From assembly GCA_944327625.1 (NCBI GenBank), contig CALVHL010000012.1, positions 1-54,346 on the forward strand: a stretch of 54,346 nucleotides of DNA. The letters are read 5' to 3'. Numbering within the stretch: the first letter of the stretch is position 1; every line of letters begins with the position of its first letter. This DNA comes from an uncultured Clostridia bacterium (GTDB lineage Bacteria > Bacillota > Clostridia > Christensenellales > Borkfalkiaceae). Positions 26,595-34,874 of the stretch are shown here, in pieces. A program made the translations under genes and the position numbers. The notes under the pieces were generated by a model, which worked only from the letters and a program-made list of their open reading frames with translations, had not been told where the DNA came from and made no database searches.

Positions 26595-27474
26595 AAATCT
26601 CTATAAGAACTTCGGCAAGACAAACGTATTGAAAGCCGTTTCGACGACCGTAGAAAAGGGCGAAAAGGTGGTAATCATCGGCCCCAGCGGCGGCGGCAAG
26701 AGTACGCTGCTGCGCTGCATGAACCTTCTTGAAACCCCCACGTATGGCGAAGTCTGGGTGGAGGACAAGCTTCTCACGCCCGTCGATCCCTATCTTCATC
26801 CCGAGATCATCCGCCTTTCCTCAACCTATAAGCGCATGACCGAGGGCGGGGCGACTGACGAGGAAGTCATTGCCGAAATCAAGAAAAACGACCTTCTGAG
26901 GCGCTTCGAGGGCAGGGATTATGCCTCTGCTATCAGGACGTATCAGAAGCAGAATACGCTTGACGTCAACCTTGCCCGCCGCAAAATAGGCATGGTGTTC
27001 CAGCATTTCAACCTGTTCAACAATAAGACGGTGCTCGACAATCTCACCCTCGCGCCCATAACGCTCAAACTCAAAAGCAAGGCGGAGGCGGAGGAGCAGG
27101 CCTACGCGCTCTTAAAGCGCATCGGTCTCGAAGACAAGGCAAAGGTCTATCCTTCGACGCTGTCGGGCGGACAGAAACAGCGTATAGCCATTGTCCGCGC
27201 CCTCGCGATGAAGCCCGACTATATGCTCTTTGACGAGCCGACGAGTGCGCTCGATCCCGAAATGGTAGGCGAAGTGCTCTCGCTCATAAAGGAGCTTGCG
27301 GCATCGGGAATGACGATGGTCATAGTCACTCACGAAATGGGCTTTGCGAGGGAAGTAGCCTCCCGCGTGCTGTTCATGGCGGACGGAGTGATCACCGAAG
27401 AAGGCGCTCCCGAAGAGCTGTTCGAAAACCCCAAGACCGAGCGCTTAAAGGACTTCTTCTCCAAGGTGCTTTAA
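26581..27474 (+). CDS. Amino-acid ABC transporter ATP-binding protein with insertion
   Basis: A 297-residue GlnQ/HisP-type ATPase: Walker [10 protein letters not shown] (34-42), Q-loop MVFQHFNLF (138-146), signature [10 protein letters not shown], Walker [13 protein letters not shown] and H-loop VTHEM. Family members are usually about 240-250 residues. Here a segment of about 55 residues (about 67-127: [19 protein letters not shown], then [17 protein letters not shown]) is inserted between Walker A and the Q-loop, predicted mostly helical. It starts with GTG at 26581, ten bases after GGGGAGG. It powers the adjacent permease. The insertion is intact and in frame, so it is a real variant rather than damage. 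Confidence 0.93.
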   Translation: MIAVKNLYKNFGKTNVLKAVSTTVEKGEKVVIIGPSGGGKSTLLRCMNLLETPTYGEVWVEDKLLTPVDPYLHPEIIRLSSTYKRMTEGGATDEEVIAEIKKNDLLRRFEGRDYASAIRTYQKQNTLDVNLARRKIGMVFQHFNLFNNKTVLDNLTLAPITLKLKSKAEAEEQAYALLKRIGLEDKAKVYPSTLSGGQKQRIAIVRALAMKPDYMLFDEPTSALDPEMVGEVLSLIKELAASGMTMVIVTHEMGFAREVASRVLFMADGVITEEGAPEELFENPKTERLKDFFSKVL

Positions 27475-27520
27475 CCCGATTGCCCGCATAGTATGGTGCG
27501 GCTAACGTAAAAAATCAAGG

Positions 27521-27550
27521 CAGTTCCGCTTGTTGCGGAGCTGTTTTTTT
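27521..27550 (+). terminator. Terminator of the amino-acid importer operon
   Basis: cagttccgc (27521-27529) pairs with gcggagctg (27535-27543) with one G-T wobble, followed by a run of seven T residues. Confidence 0.85.
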
Positions 27551-27571
27551 GTGTAGTTTTCACAATTTTTG

Positions 27572-27600
27572 TTGACAAGAAAAAACGACGGCAGTATAAT
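27572..27600 (+). promoter_or_regulatory. Perfect consensus promoter
   Basis: TTGACA (27572-27577), 17 bases, TATAAT (27595-27600). It drives the small membrane protein gene at 27635; the -10 lies 34 bases before its start codon. Confidence 0.9.
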
Positions 27601-27634
27601 GTATGTAACGTAATTTTTAAAAGGGAGACAATGA

Positions 27635-28141
27635 ATGAAAACAGTAGTTTCAAGCCAGAATTATGGCGAGATTTCTTACAGTGAAAGCATGTGGACGGGC
27701 AGCAAAGAGATAAAAATCGGCGGTCAGAAGCTTACAAAGCTTTCGAGAAACAATTTCTCGTACACTACGCCGGACGGCCAGACCGTCCCCGTAACGGTTA
27801 CCGGCAGTTTCTTATACGGCTGCAAGCTTAACATCGGCGGTGAAACGATTACCGTTTACGATAAGATTAAGTGGTACGAAATCATTTTTTTGATAGTCAT
27901 AATTGCCGTGCCTCTTATCTGGGGCAATGTGCCTGCATTGGTAGCAATCTTCCCCGTTGTAGGCGGCGCAATCGGCGCACTTATCAGCGTGCTTTTGGCA
28001 TTTGCGGGACTTATCGGCATGCGCTCAACTAATAACATCGGCGCAAAGATAGGCATATTCATAGGAGTATTTATCGCCAACGTAGTCATACTTTTCGGCG
28101 TTGCAATGCTCTTGCTGACGCTGGCCGCATCTTTGGTTTAA
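27635..28141 (+). CDS. Small membrane protein of unknown family
   Basis: A 168-residue protein in two parts. The first 85 residues are a probable soluble beta-rich domain (GSKEIKIGGQKLTKLS, then YGCKLNIGGETITVYDKIK). Three membrane segments follow (about 84-98, 100-122 and 137-165) with GAIGALISVLLAFAGLIG. The N-terminus has no signal peptide, so the beta domain is probably cytoplasmic. ATG 27635 is preceded by AAGGGAG at seven bases; another ATG four bases upstream is out of frame. It is a single-gene unit with a perfect promoter and a terminator, so it is probably well expressed. I do not recognise a named family. Confidence 0.75.
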   Translation: MKTVVSSQNYGEISYSESMWTGSKEIKIGGQKLTKLSRNNFSYTTPDGQTVPVTVTGSFLYGCKLNIGGETITVYDKIKWYEIIFLIVIIAVPLIWGNVPALVAIFPVVGGAIGALISVLLAFAGLIGMRSTNNIGAKIGIFIGVFIANVVILFGVAMLLLTLAASLV

Positions 28142-28160
28142 TTGAATACCTGAAACGGAC

Positions 28161-28194
28161 AGGGGACAGATTTTTACGATCTGTCCTCTTTCTT
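28161..28194 (+). terminator. Terminator of the small membrane protein gene
   Basis: An 11-bp stem (28161-28171 with 28179-28189, one wobble) and a seven-base loop, followed by TTCTTATT. Confidence 0.75.
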
Positions 28195-28232
28195 ATTAAA
28201 GAAATCTTACAATTTTGTAAGGTTGGCGGCTA

Positions 28233-28262
28233 TTGACAGCGCGGTCGCCGCAATGGTAGAAT
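28233..28262 (+). promoter_or_regulatory. Promoter of the PstS-like operon
   Basis: TTGACA (28233-28238) and TAGAAT (28257-28262) at 18-base spacing. Confidence 0.7.
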
Positions 28263-28294
28263 AATGATGTAATAAAGAGGTCAGGGAGGGAAAT

Positions 28295-28657
28295 ATGCAG
28301 AACGCCGCACCCGCTGGTCAGTTTGTCGACGAATATGAAGAAAGGCGCAAGGCATTGAAATTTGCGCTCAAAGGGCTGTATATAGAACTGTCTGCAATCC
28401 CGGCGGCTTTGCTTGCGCTGCTCTGTGCGATGATGTCGTTCAGTACGTTTGCGCTGTTTGTGTTCATAGCGCTCTGCTTATGGGTTTTTGTAGGTCCGTG
28501 CATCGGCTGTGTGTGGGGCTTCGTAACCCTCTTTATGAAGTATAAATCGCGCGCGAGCATGGCCGTGTCGCTCATTTCCCTGCTGTTGCCCATCGTCGTG
28601 GCGGTGACGATAATATTGCTCTTTTCCACGGGCGTAATCGTCATAAGATTTATGTGA
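28295..28657 (+). CDS. Small three-TM membrane protein
   Basis: A 120-residue protein with a charged N-terminus (FVDEYEERRKALKFALK) and three membrane segments (about 28-46, 49-78 and 89-117). No family is recognised. It starts at ATG 28295 after GGGAGGG. It is the first gene of a two-gene operon, ten bases before the PstS-like gene, so it may be a membrane partner of that protein. The functional link is inference from co-transcription only. Confidence 0.65.
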   Translation: MQNAAPAGQFVDEYEERRKALKFALKGLYIELSAIPAALLALLCAMMSFSTFALFVFIALCLWVFVGPCIGCVWGFVTLFMKYKSRASMAVSLISLLLPIVVAVTIILLFSTGVIVIRFM

Positions 28658-28667
28658 AAGGTGTGCG

Positions 28668-29858
28668 GTGAGTAAATTAAGAGTGATGAAATACGCCGCC
28701 GCGTCGATCATAACCTGCGGCGTTGCGGCGCTCGGAATATATCTTCTGTGGCGGTACGAGTATCTCTCCCAGCTGCTGTGCGTCGATAATTTCGTCGGAA
28801 TGTTGCCCGTCGTGCTGGTCATTCTGTTCACGGGCGCGACGGCGGCGCTTGCCTTCGTGCCGTGGCGCAGGGGCAACCTGCCGCTCAGTATCGCCCTCTC
28901 GGTCGTGATAGTGCTGTCGGCGGTGCTCTACCCCAACGCGCTCAGGGGTAACTGGTGGCTCGATTACGGTCAGGTAATGACCACCGAAGCCCAGCCCGAC
29001 CTGACCGTCTACGCGCCCTTCACGGGCGAAAAGACGGCAACTCTCGACGGGCAGGCGACGCTTAAAATTGACAGCGATATGCCCCAGCTCGACGGTGCGC
29101 TCGCGCTCTATCCCGTCTATGCGGCGTTTGCGCAGGCGGTGTACGACAGGGATAATTATACCGAGGACAGGGTTATAATGACCAACACCCTGCAAGCTTA
29201 CAGCGGCATAATTTCGGGCGAGCGCGACGTAATCTTCGTTGCGGGCGCGTCCGAAAGCCAGATTAAGGAGGCGGAGAAGGCGGGTGCGGAGCTCGTATTC
29301 ACGCCGATAGGCAGGGAGGCGTTCGTCTTTATCGTCGCGGACACCAACCCCGTCGACAATCTCAGCTATCAGCAGATAAAGAATATCTATTCGGGCAAGA
29401 CGGCGCGGTGGTCGACGCTCGGCTGGCGGGAGGGCGGCAAGATTATCGCCTTTCAGCGTCCCGAGGGCTCGGGCAGTCAGACGGGCATACAGGGCGTAAT
29501 GGGCGATATGCCGCTTATCGCGCCTCAACCCCTGCCCGACAGAAGTCTTGTCGGCACTAACAGCCTTATGCAGCAGATAACGGTGGAGTGGAAGGGCGTC
29601 CAGCCCGCTCTCGGCTATTCCTACAAGTACTACGCCACCGAGATGTATTCCAACCCTCACGCCAAACTTTTAAGCGTTGACGGCGTCGCGCCGACGGCGG
29701 AGAACATCTCCGACGGCAGTTATCCCTTCGTCGTCGACTTCTATGCCGTCACCAACGGTCAGCCGCAGGGCAACACCAAGGCGCTCATAGAGTGGATACT
29801 TTCTCCCCAGGGGCAGGAACTAATCGTAAAGACGGGCTATGCGCCCATATCGCAATAG
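28668..29858 (+). CDS. Membrane-tethered PstS-like phosphate-binding domain protein
   Basis: A 396-residue protein. The first 95 residues hold three membrane segments (about 8-28, 42-65 and 72-90) instead of a signal peptide. The remainder is a PBP-like domain of the PstS type: VYPVYAAFAQAVY-like lobe (ALYPVYAAFAQAVYDR), GRDVIFVAGASESQ-like strand, FVFIVADTNPVDNLSYQQIKNIYSG, the phosphate-loop-like RPEGSGSQTGIQ and a final GQELIVKTGYAPI. These features are shared with PstS/PBP-like proteins. No pstCAB genes are adjacent. GTG 28668 is preceded by AAAGGTG at short spacing; an ATG at 28686 is an alternative. It could be a phosphate sensor rather than a transporter part; that is inference. Confidence 0.75.
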   Translation: MSKLRVMKYAAASIITCGVAALGIYLLWRYEYLSQLLCVDNFVGMLPVVLVILFTGATAALAFVPWRRGNLPLSIALSVVIVLSAVLYPNALRGNWWLDYGQVMTTEAQPDLTVYAPFTGEKTATLDGQATLKIDSDMPQLDGALALYPVYAAFAQAVYDRDNYTEDRVIMTNTLQAYSGIISGERDVIFVAGASESQIKEAEKAGAELVFTPIGREAFVFIVADTNPVDNLSYQQIKNIYSGKTARWSTLGWREGGKIIAFQRPEGSGSQTGIQGVMGDMPLIAPQPLPDRSLVGTNSLMQQITVEWKGVQPALGYSYKYYATEMYSNPHAKLLSVDGVAPTAENISDGSYPFVVDFYAVTNGQPQGNTKALIEWILSPQGQELIVKTGYAPISQ

Positions 29859-29877
29859 AACATAGTTATAATTGAAA

Positions 29878-29918
29878 GCGGCGGCTGCCCGAATGGCAGC
29901 CGCCGCATATTTTTTTAC
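29878..29918 (+). terminator. Terminator of the PstS-like operon
   Basis: A 12-bp perfect stem (29878-29889 with 29895-29906), five-base loop, followed by ATATTTTTTTACTTTT. It lies between convergent genes; the reverse strand has only a weak T-tract. Confidence 0.9.
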
Positions 29919-29920
29919 TT

Positions 29921-30505
29921 TTAATTTCTGTTCTTCGACAGCCCTAAAAGCCCGTTCATCAGGAAGGTCTTTATCATCGCCGCAACTTCCTCGGCGCTCT
30001 CTCTGTCGTCGCCGCGGCTCAGCCAGCAGGATATGACGCTGTTGAACGCCGACTGTATGAAGTTTACGACATAGTCTTTGTACGGTTGTACGTCGAACAT
30101 ATCACGTTCCTGCCAATAGCGTATTATCGTGTTTTCCAGCTGTTCGGTTATCTGCCTCGGCAGGCGGGAATTAACCCCGCGTTCAAGTACGCATATCTTG
30201 TAAACCTCGGCGTTTTCCTCTATTATCCTGACGAGGTTTAGTATGGTCCCGAAAATCTCGTCGTTGTCGTCTATCGAAAGGCTGACGATGCTGTCGAGGT
30301 TTGCAGAGATGAGCATATTTTCGCCTATCTCGTCGAGCAGGGCAAACTTGTCCTCATAGTGGAAGTAGAACGTCGGTCGGCTTATGTCGGCGGCGTTGCA
30401 GATGTCTGCAATGGTTATCTTCTGAAAGGGCGTCGTCTTCATCAGCTGCAAAAGCGCCTCGCGTATGACCATCTTGGTATATTTCGTCCGTCTGTCCGTC
30501 CTCAT
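29921..30505 (-). CDS. TetR family transcriptional regulator
   Basis: A 194-residue TetR/AcrR-type repressor. The N-terminal helix-turn-helix is clear: IREALLQLMKTTPFQKITIADI followed by SRPTFYFHYEDKFALLDEI. The C-terminal part is the variable ligand-binding and dimerisation region (TetR_C_7-like, as in DhaS-like regulators of Bacillota). The ATG at 30505 is chosen since GGGGGG lies seven bases upstream; a TTG at 30520 falls inside that site. It is divergent from an ABC exporter operon, and an 11-bp near-palindrome covers the exporter -35, so it probably represses that exporter and perhaps itself. Confidence 0.9.
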   Translation of the reverse strand: MRTDRRTKYTKMVIREALLQLMKTTPFQKITIADICNAADISRPTFYFHYEDKFALLDEIGENMLISANLDSIVSLSIDDNDEIFGTILNLVRIIEENAEVYKICVLERGVNSRLPRQITEQLENTIIRYWQERDMFDVQPYKDYVVNFIQSAFNSVISCWLSRGDDRESAEEVAAMIKTFLMNGLLGLSKNRN

Positions 30506-30578
30506 CTCAATTCCCCCCAAAATCTTTTACAATCCTGACCATGCCGATAAAATGTCTTACAAAATTCACATAATTGAC

Positions 30579-30609
30579 ATTTGACAAATATCTTACAGGT
30601 GTATATAAT
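30579..30609 (+). promoter_or_regulatory. Consensus promoter and likely TetR operator
   Basis: TTGACA (30581-30586), 17 bases, TATAAT (30604-30609). The -35 sits in the near-perfect palindrome ATTTGACAAAT (30579-30589), a natural operator candidate for the divergent TetR protein. The heptamer tcttaca also occurs on both sides (30555-30561 and 30591-30597). Confidence 0.65.
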
Positions 30610-30661
30610 TATAGCGTAAAACGCCGCTCATGTCAAGCGGTCGGAAAAAACAGAGGAAACT

Positions 30662-31366
30662 ATGGAAGAATATATTAAGTTTGAGGGCGTCTCAAAGGTC
30701 TATCTCATGGGCGAGGTGGAAATTTACGCCCTTAACGACGTCAATTTCAGTATAGGCAAGGGCGAACTCGTCGTCATCGTCGGCGCAAGCGGCGCGGGCA
30801 AGACGACCGTCCTCAACATTCTCGGCGGCATGGACATCGTCACGTCGGGCAAAGTCATCGTCGACGGCAGGGAAATAGACGCGCTCAAAGGCAAGAGCCT
30901 CATTAAGTACCGCAGGGAGGACGTGGGGTTTGTATTCCAGTTCTACAACCTCATGCAAAACCTCACGGCTTACGAGAATGTCGAACTTGCCCTGCAGATA
31001 AGCAAGAAGCCGCTCGACGCGGGCGAAATACTCGACGAGGTCGGGCTGAGCGAGCGCAGGAACAACTTTCCCGCGCAGCTTTCGGGCGGCGAGCAGCAGC
31101 GCGTGGCTATCGCCCGCGCGCTTGCCAAGAACCCCAAACTTCTGCTCTGCGACGAGCCGACGGGCGCGCTCGACTACGTCACGGGCAAATCGGTATTGAA
31201 GCTGTTGCAGAATATGTGCAGGGAAAAGCTCATGACCGTCGTCATTGTCACGCACAACTCTGCGCTCATGCCCATGGCGGACAGGGTAATACAGCTCAAA
31301 AACGGGCACGTCATAAGTTGCGTCACCAACCCTTCGCCCGTTTCCATAGACGATATAGAGTGGTAA
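30662..31366 (+). CDS. ABC transporter ATP-binding protein, MacB/LolD type
   Basis: A 234-residue ATPase: Walker [10 protein letters not shown] (about 42-50), Q-loop VFQFYNLM, signature [10 protein letters not shown], Walker [14 protein letters not shown]-loop VTHNS. This arrangement is that of the LolD/MacB/FtsE group that partners with FtsX-like permeases. The permease follows ten bases downstream. It is the first gene of the exporter operon and is likely controlled by the divergent TetR protein. The substrate could be peptides, lipids or an antimicrobial; it cannot be read from sequence. Confidence 0.93.
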   Translation: MEEYIKFEGVSKVYLMGEVEIYALNDVNFSIGKGELVVIVGASGAGKTTVLNILGGMDIVTSGKVIVDGREIDALKGKSLIKYRREDVGFVFQFYNLMQNLTAYENVELALQISKKPLDAGEILDEVGLSERRNNFPAQLSGGEQQRVAIARALAKNPKLLLCDEPTGALDYVTGKSVLKLLQNMCREKLMTVVIVTHNSALMPMADRVIQLKNGHVISCVTNPSPVSIDDIEW

Positions 31367-31376
31367 CGGTGGCTGT

Positions 31377-33908
31377 ATGAAGGCAATTTACAAGGATTTT
31401 TTCAGGGGACTTAACAAGAACAAGGGCAAGTTCATCTCCGTATTTTTCATAATACTGCTCGGCGCGGCGTTCTTCTCCGGACTGCGTTCGAGCGAGCGCG
31501 ATATGTTGCTCTCCGCCGAAAAATATTATGACGACAGCAGGCTCATGGACTTCCGCGTAATAGGCACTCTCGGGCTCACCGACGAGGACGTCGACGAAAT
31601 TTCCGCGCTCGACGAGGTGGAGTATGCCGAGGGCGGCTATTCCAAGGACGTGCTCTGTTCGGACGGCGACGACGAAAAGGCGGTAAAGGTAATGTCGCTG
31701 TCCGAAGACATCAACATTCCGACCATCGTCGAGGGCAGAATGCCTCAAAGCGAGAACGAATGTCTGCTCGATGCCTTTTTCGTCGAAAAAGTCAGCTACG
31801 GCATAGGCGACAGCATAACGCTCGTCGCGGGCGACGGCGAGGATCTGTCCGACAGCTTTTCGGTGACAGAGCTTGAAATAGTCGGCTATGCCAATCTCCC
31901 GCAGTATATGGATCTCAACAGGGGTTCGGGCAGCGTCGGCAACGGCGAGCTCGACGGCTTCGTGCTCGTATTGCCGCAGGCGTTTTCAATGGAGCAATAC
32001 ACCGAAATTTGCCTTACCGTCAGCGGCGCGGCGGAGATCGAGAGCTTCGGCGACGATTACGACGTCCTCATCGAAGGCGCGGACGACGCATTGAGCGCCC
32101 TCGGCGAAAGCGCGGCGGAGCGCAGGTATAACGAGGTGTTCGACGCCGCCTGCGAAAAGGTCAAAGAGCAGTTCGGGCTTACCGTGCTTCCCGACAGCAT
32201 AATTAAGATGATAGAGGCGGAGATACCGCAGTCTCAGTGGTACGTGCTCGGCAGGGATACGATAATCTCGGTCGTCAACTTTGAAAGCGACGCTTCGAGG
32301 GTGGCAAGCCTCGGCAAGCTTCTGCCCGTAATATTCTTCCTCGTCGCCGCGCTCGTCAGCCTTACGGCGATAACGCGAATGGTCGAGGAGGAGCGGATGC
32401 AGATAGGCACTTTGAAGGCGCTCGGCTGTAATAACCGTTCGATAATGGCAAGGTATTTAAGCTATGCGCTGTTGCCCACGCTGACGGGCTCGGTAATAGG
32501 CGTGCTTTTCGGCGAAAAGGTCTTCCCGCTCGCCATAATCAAGGCATACACCATGCTGTACGAAGGGCTTACGCAGTGCGTCATTCCCTATAACCTCGTG
32601 CAGGGGCTGATCGCCGTCGTGGCAAGCGTGCTGTGTACGGGGCTCGCGACGATATATGCAAGTTACAGCATATCCCACGCCAAACCCGCGCAGATAATGC
32701 GCCCCGAAGCGCCCAAACCGGGCAAGAGGGTGCTCATCGAGCGCATAAAGCCCGTCTGGAAGCGGCTCAACTTCACGCAGAAATCGACGGTCAGAAATAT
32801 GTTCCGCTATAAAAAGCGGCTGTTTATGACGATAATCGGCGTTGCGGGCTGCATGGGGCTCGTGCTCATCGGGCTGGGATTGCACGACTCTATAATCGTC
32901 GTCGCCGACAAGCAGTTCAGCGAAATAACGCACTATCAGGCGGCGGTCACCATAAACGCGCAGCTCAGCGACGGGGAAAAGGACGAACTCGTCTCGGAAA
33001 TACTCGCCCTCGACGACGGGGTGAGCGCATTGAGCCTCTATCAGCAGACGGTCGACGCGCAGGGCGACGACGGGGTGCAGACCATAACGCTCACCGTGCC
33101 TGAGGATACGGCGGATATTTTCGACTATTTCACTTTCAGAACGCGCAAGGGCAAAAATGCAATATCGCTTGACGGTGGTGCGATAATCAGCGAAAAGACG
33201 GCAAATACTCTGGGCGTAAGCGCGGGCGACAGCCTGACCTTCCGCGACGGCGACATGAACTCTTACACCGTCGAAATATCGGCTGTGTTTGAAAACTATA
33301 TCGGGCACTATATCTTCATGACCGAAGAAAAGTATGAGGAAATATTCTCCTCCGCGCCCGCCTATAATCAGCTAATATTGCGCTATGCGGACACCTCGGA
33401 CGAATTTCAGTATACCCTCGGCAATTCCCTGCTCGGGCTGGGCGGGGTGCAGGGCGTAAGCTTCGTCTCAACTACCGTAGAGTGGGCGAACGACACCCTG
33501 TCGTCGCTCAATACGATAGTGCTCATCGTGCTCGCCTCGGCGTCGCTGCTGGCGTTCGTCGTCCTGTACAACCTCAACAGCATCAACATTGCAGAGCGGC
33601 AGAGGGAGATAGCCACTTTGAAAGTGCTCGGCTTCTACGACAACGAGGTCGCCTCTTACGTCTACCGCGAAAATATCATTCTGACGATAATAGGCGTAAT
33701 CTTCGGCATATTCGTCGGCATACTCCTGCACCAGTACGTCATCGTCTCTATCGAGGTCGACATGATAATGTTCGGCAGGTCGATATCGTGGCTGAGCTAT
33801 ATCTACGGCTCGCTCATCACCCTCGGCTTCTCGGCAATCGTCAACTCGGTAATGTACAGAAGCCTTAAAAAGATAGATATGCTCAAATCGTTAAAGAGCA
33901 TAGAATAA
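31377..33908 (+). CDS. FtsX-like ABC transporter permease
   Basis: An 843-residue permease with the duplicated MacB/FtsX layout. There is an N-terminal membrane anchor (about 20-38) and a large extracytoplasmic domain (about 39-310). A first three-segment FtsX unit (about 318-440, with LVSLTAITRMVEEERMQIGT) is followed by a second anchor and external domain (about 480-700). A final FtsX unit ends the protein (about 710-835, with NSINIAERQREIATLKVLGF). The REIATLKVLG type motif contacts the ATPase. Translation starts ten bases after the ATPase gene with a weak ribosome binding site, so coupling is likely. Typical of large YtrF/BceB-like or lipoprotein-export permeases in Clostridia. Confidence 0.93.
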   Translation: MKAIYKDFFRGLNKNKGKFISVFFIILLGAAFFSGLRSSERDMLLSAEKYYDDSRLMDFRVIGTLGLTDEDVDEISALDEVEYAEGGYSKDVLCSDGDDEKAVKVMSLSEDINIPTIVEGRMPQSENECLLDAFFVEKVSYGIGDSITLVAGDGEDLSDSFSVTELEIVGYANLPQYMDLNRGSGSVGNGELDGFVLVLPQAFSMEQYTEICLTVSGAAEIESFGDDYDVLIEGADDALSALGESAAERRYNEVFDAACEKVKEQFGLTVLPDSIIKMIEAEIPQSQWYVLGRDTIISVVNFESDASRVASLGKLLPVIFFLVAALVSLTAITRMVEEERMQIGTLKALGCNNRSIMARYLSYALLPTLTGSVIGVLFGEKVFPLAIIKAYTMLYEGLTQCVIPYNLVQGLIAVVASVLCTGLATIYASYSISHAKPAQIMRPEAPKPGKRVLIERIKPVWKRLNFTQKSTVRNMFRYKKRLFMTIIGVAGCMGLVLIGLGLHDSIIVVADKQFSEITHYQAAVTINAQLSDGEKDELVSEILALDDGVSALSLYQQTVDAQGDDGVQTITLTVPEDTADIFDYFTFRTRKGKNAISLDGGAIISEKTANTLGVSAGDSLTFRDGDMNSYTVEISAVFENYIGHYIFMTEEKYEEIFSSAPAYNQLILRYADTSDEFQYTLGNSLLGLGGVQGVSFVSTTVEWANDTLSSLNTIVLIVLASASLLAFVVLYNLNSINIAERQREIATLKVLGFYDNEVASYVYRENIILTIIGVIFGIFVGILLHQYVIVSIEVDMIMFGRSISWLSYIYGSLITLGFSAIVNSVMYRSLKKIDMLKSLKSIE

Positions 33909-33957
33909 TTCTGTCGGGCAGAATTGACAAGGATAGCTAGATAACCGTTTGTATTCA

Positions 33958-33999
33958 GCGAGGCGGAGGCGCTTTCACGTGCCTCCGCCTCGCATTTTT
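33958..33999 (+). terminator. Terminator of the FtsX-type exporter operon
   Basis: A 13-bp perfect stem (33958-33970 with 33981-33993), followed by ATTTTTG. Confidence 0.85.
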
Positions 34000-34010
34000 G
34001 CGCCCCGACC

Positions 34011-34040
34011 TTGACAGAAAGTCGGGCTTTATGATATTAT
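34011..34040 (+). promoter_or_regulatory. Promoter of the NatAB-like operon
   Basis: TTGACA (34011-34016) and TATTAT (34035-34040) at 18-base spacing. It begins only twelve bases after the preceding terminator. Confidence 0.7.
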
Positions 34041-34091
34041 CTGTCTGATATAATATCCCCGTCGGCACGGCTTGCCGACGCAGAGAGGAAT

Positions 34092-34874
34092 ATGATGGAA
34101 AAGACGGAAATACTCAAAGTTGAACACCTTAAAAAGACCTTTCGCCTGTCGCTAAGACAGCGCAAGAACGAGGGCGGCGTCAGGGTGAGGACGGCGGTCG
34201 ACGACCTGTCGTTCTCGGCGTACAAGGGCGAAATATTCGGCTTGCTCGGTCCCAACGGCGCGGGTAAGACGACGACTTTAAGAATGTTGGCCACGCTCAT
34301 AAAGCCCGACAGCGGCGACGCGTTCATCGACGGAAAGAGCATAGTCGCCCAGCCCTACGAGGTGCGCGGCAAGATAGGCTTTCTGACGAGCGAACTCAAA
34401 CTTGAAAGCTTCTTTTCGCCCAACTATATCTTCGATTTCTTCTCAGAGCTGCACGGCGTTCCCAAGGATATCAGGGAGGAGCGCAAAAAATCGCTCTTTG
34501 CCCGCTTCGGCATAGATAAGTTTGCCGACGTAAAGCTCGGCAATCTCTCGACGGGCATGAAGCAGAAGACTTCGATAGTCATTTCCGTCGTCCACGCGCC
34601 CGAATTCATCATATTCGACGAACCGACAAACGGGCTGGACGTAATCACGGCAAAGGCGGTCACCGACTATCTCTCCGAACTGAGGGGAGAGGGCAAGACG
34701 ATAATACTCTCGACGCATATCTTCTCGCTCGCCGAAAAGCTGTGCGACAGGGTGGGCGTCATAATAGACGGCAGGCTGGCGGCGCTCGACGACGTCGCCG
34801 CGCTCACGGCGGAAAAAAATCTCGAAGACAAGTTCTTTGAACTGTATTCGGAAGTTGCGGGGGACAGACAATGA
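34092..34874 (+). CDS. ABC-2 type transporter ATP-binding protein (NatA-like)
   Basis: A 260-residue ATPase: Walker A GPNGAGKTTT, then LTSELKLESFFSPNYIFDFF, signature LSTGMKQKTS, Walker B FIIFDEPTNGLD, H-loop STHIF. The overall pattern fits NatA of the Na+ efflux system NatAB and related exporters. The start is ATG 34092 or the adjacent ATG 34095, both after AGAGG. The stop overlaps the permease start (ATGA), so the two are translationally coupled. Substrate is not certain; NatAB-like is a family statement. Confidence 0.9.
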   Translation: MMEKTEILKVEHLKKTFRLSLRQRKNEGGVRVRTAVDDLSFSAYKGEIFGLLGPNGAGKTTTLRMLATLIKPDSGDAFIDGKSIVAQPYEVRGKIGFLTSELKLESFFSPNYIFDFFSELHGVPKDIREERKKSLFARFGIDKFADVKLGNLSTGMKQKTSIVISVVHAPEFIIFDEPTNGLDVITAKAVTDYLSELRGEGKTIILSTHIFSLAEKLCDRVGVIIDGRLAALDDVAALTAEKNLEDKFFELYSEVAGDRQ

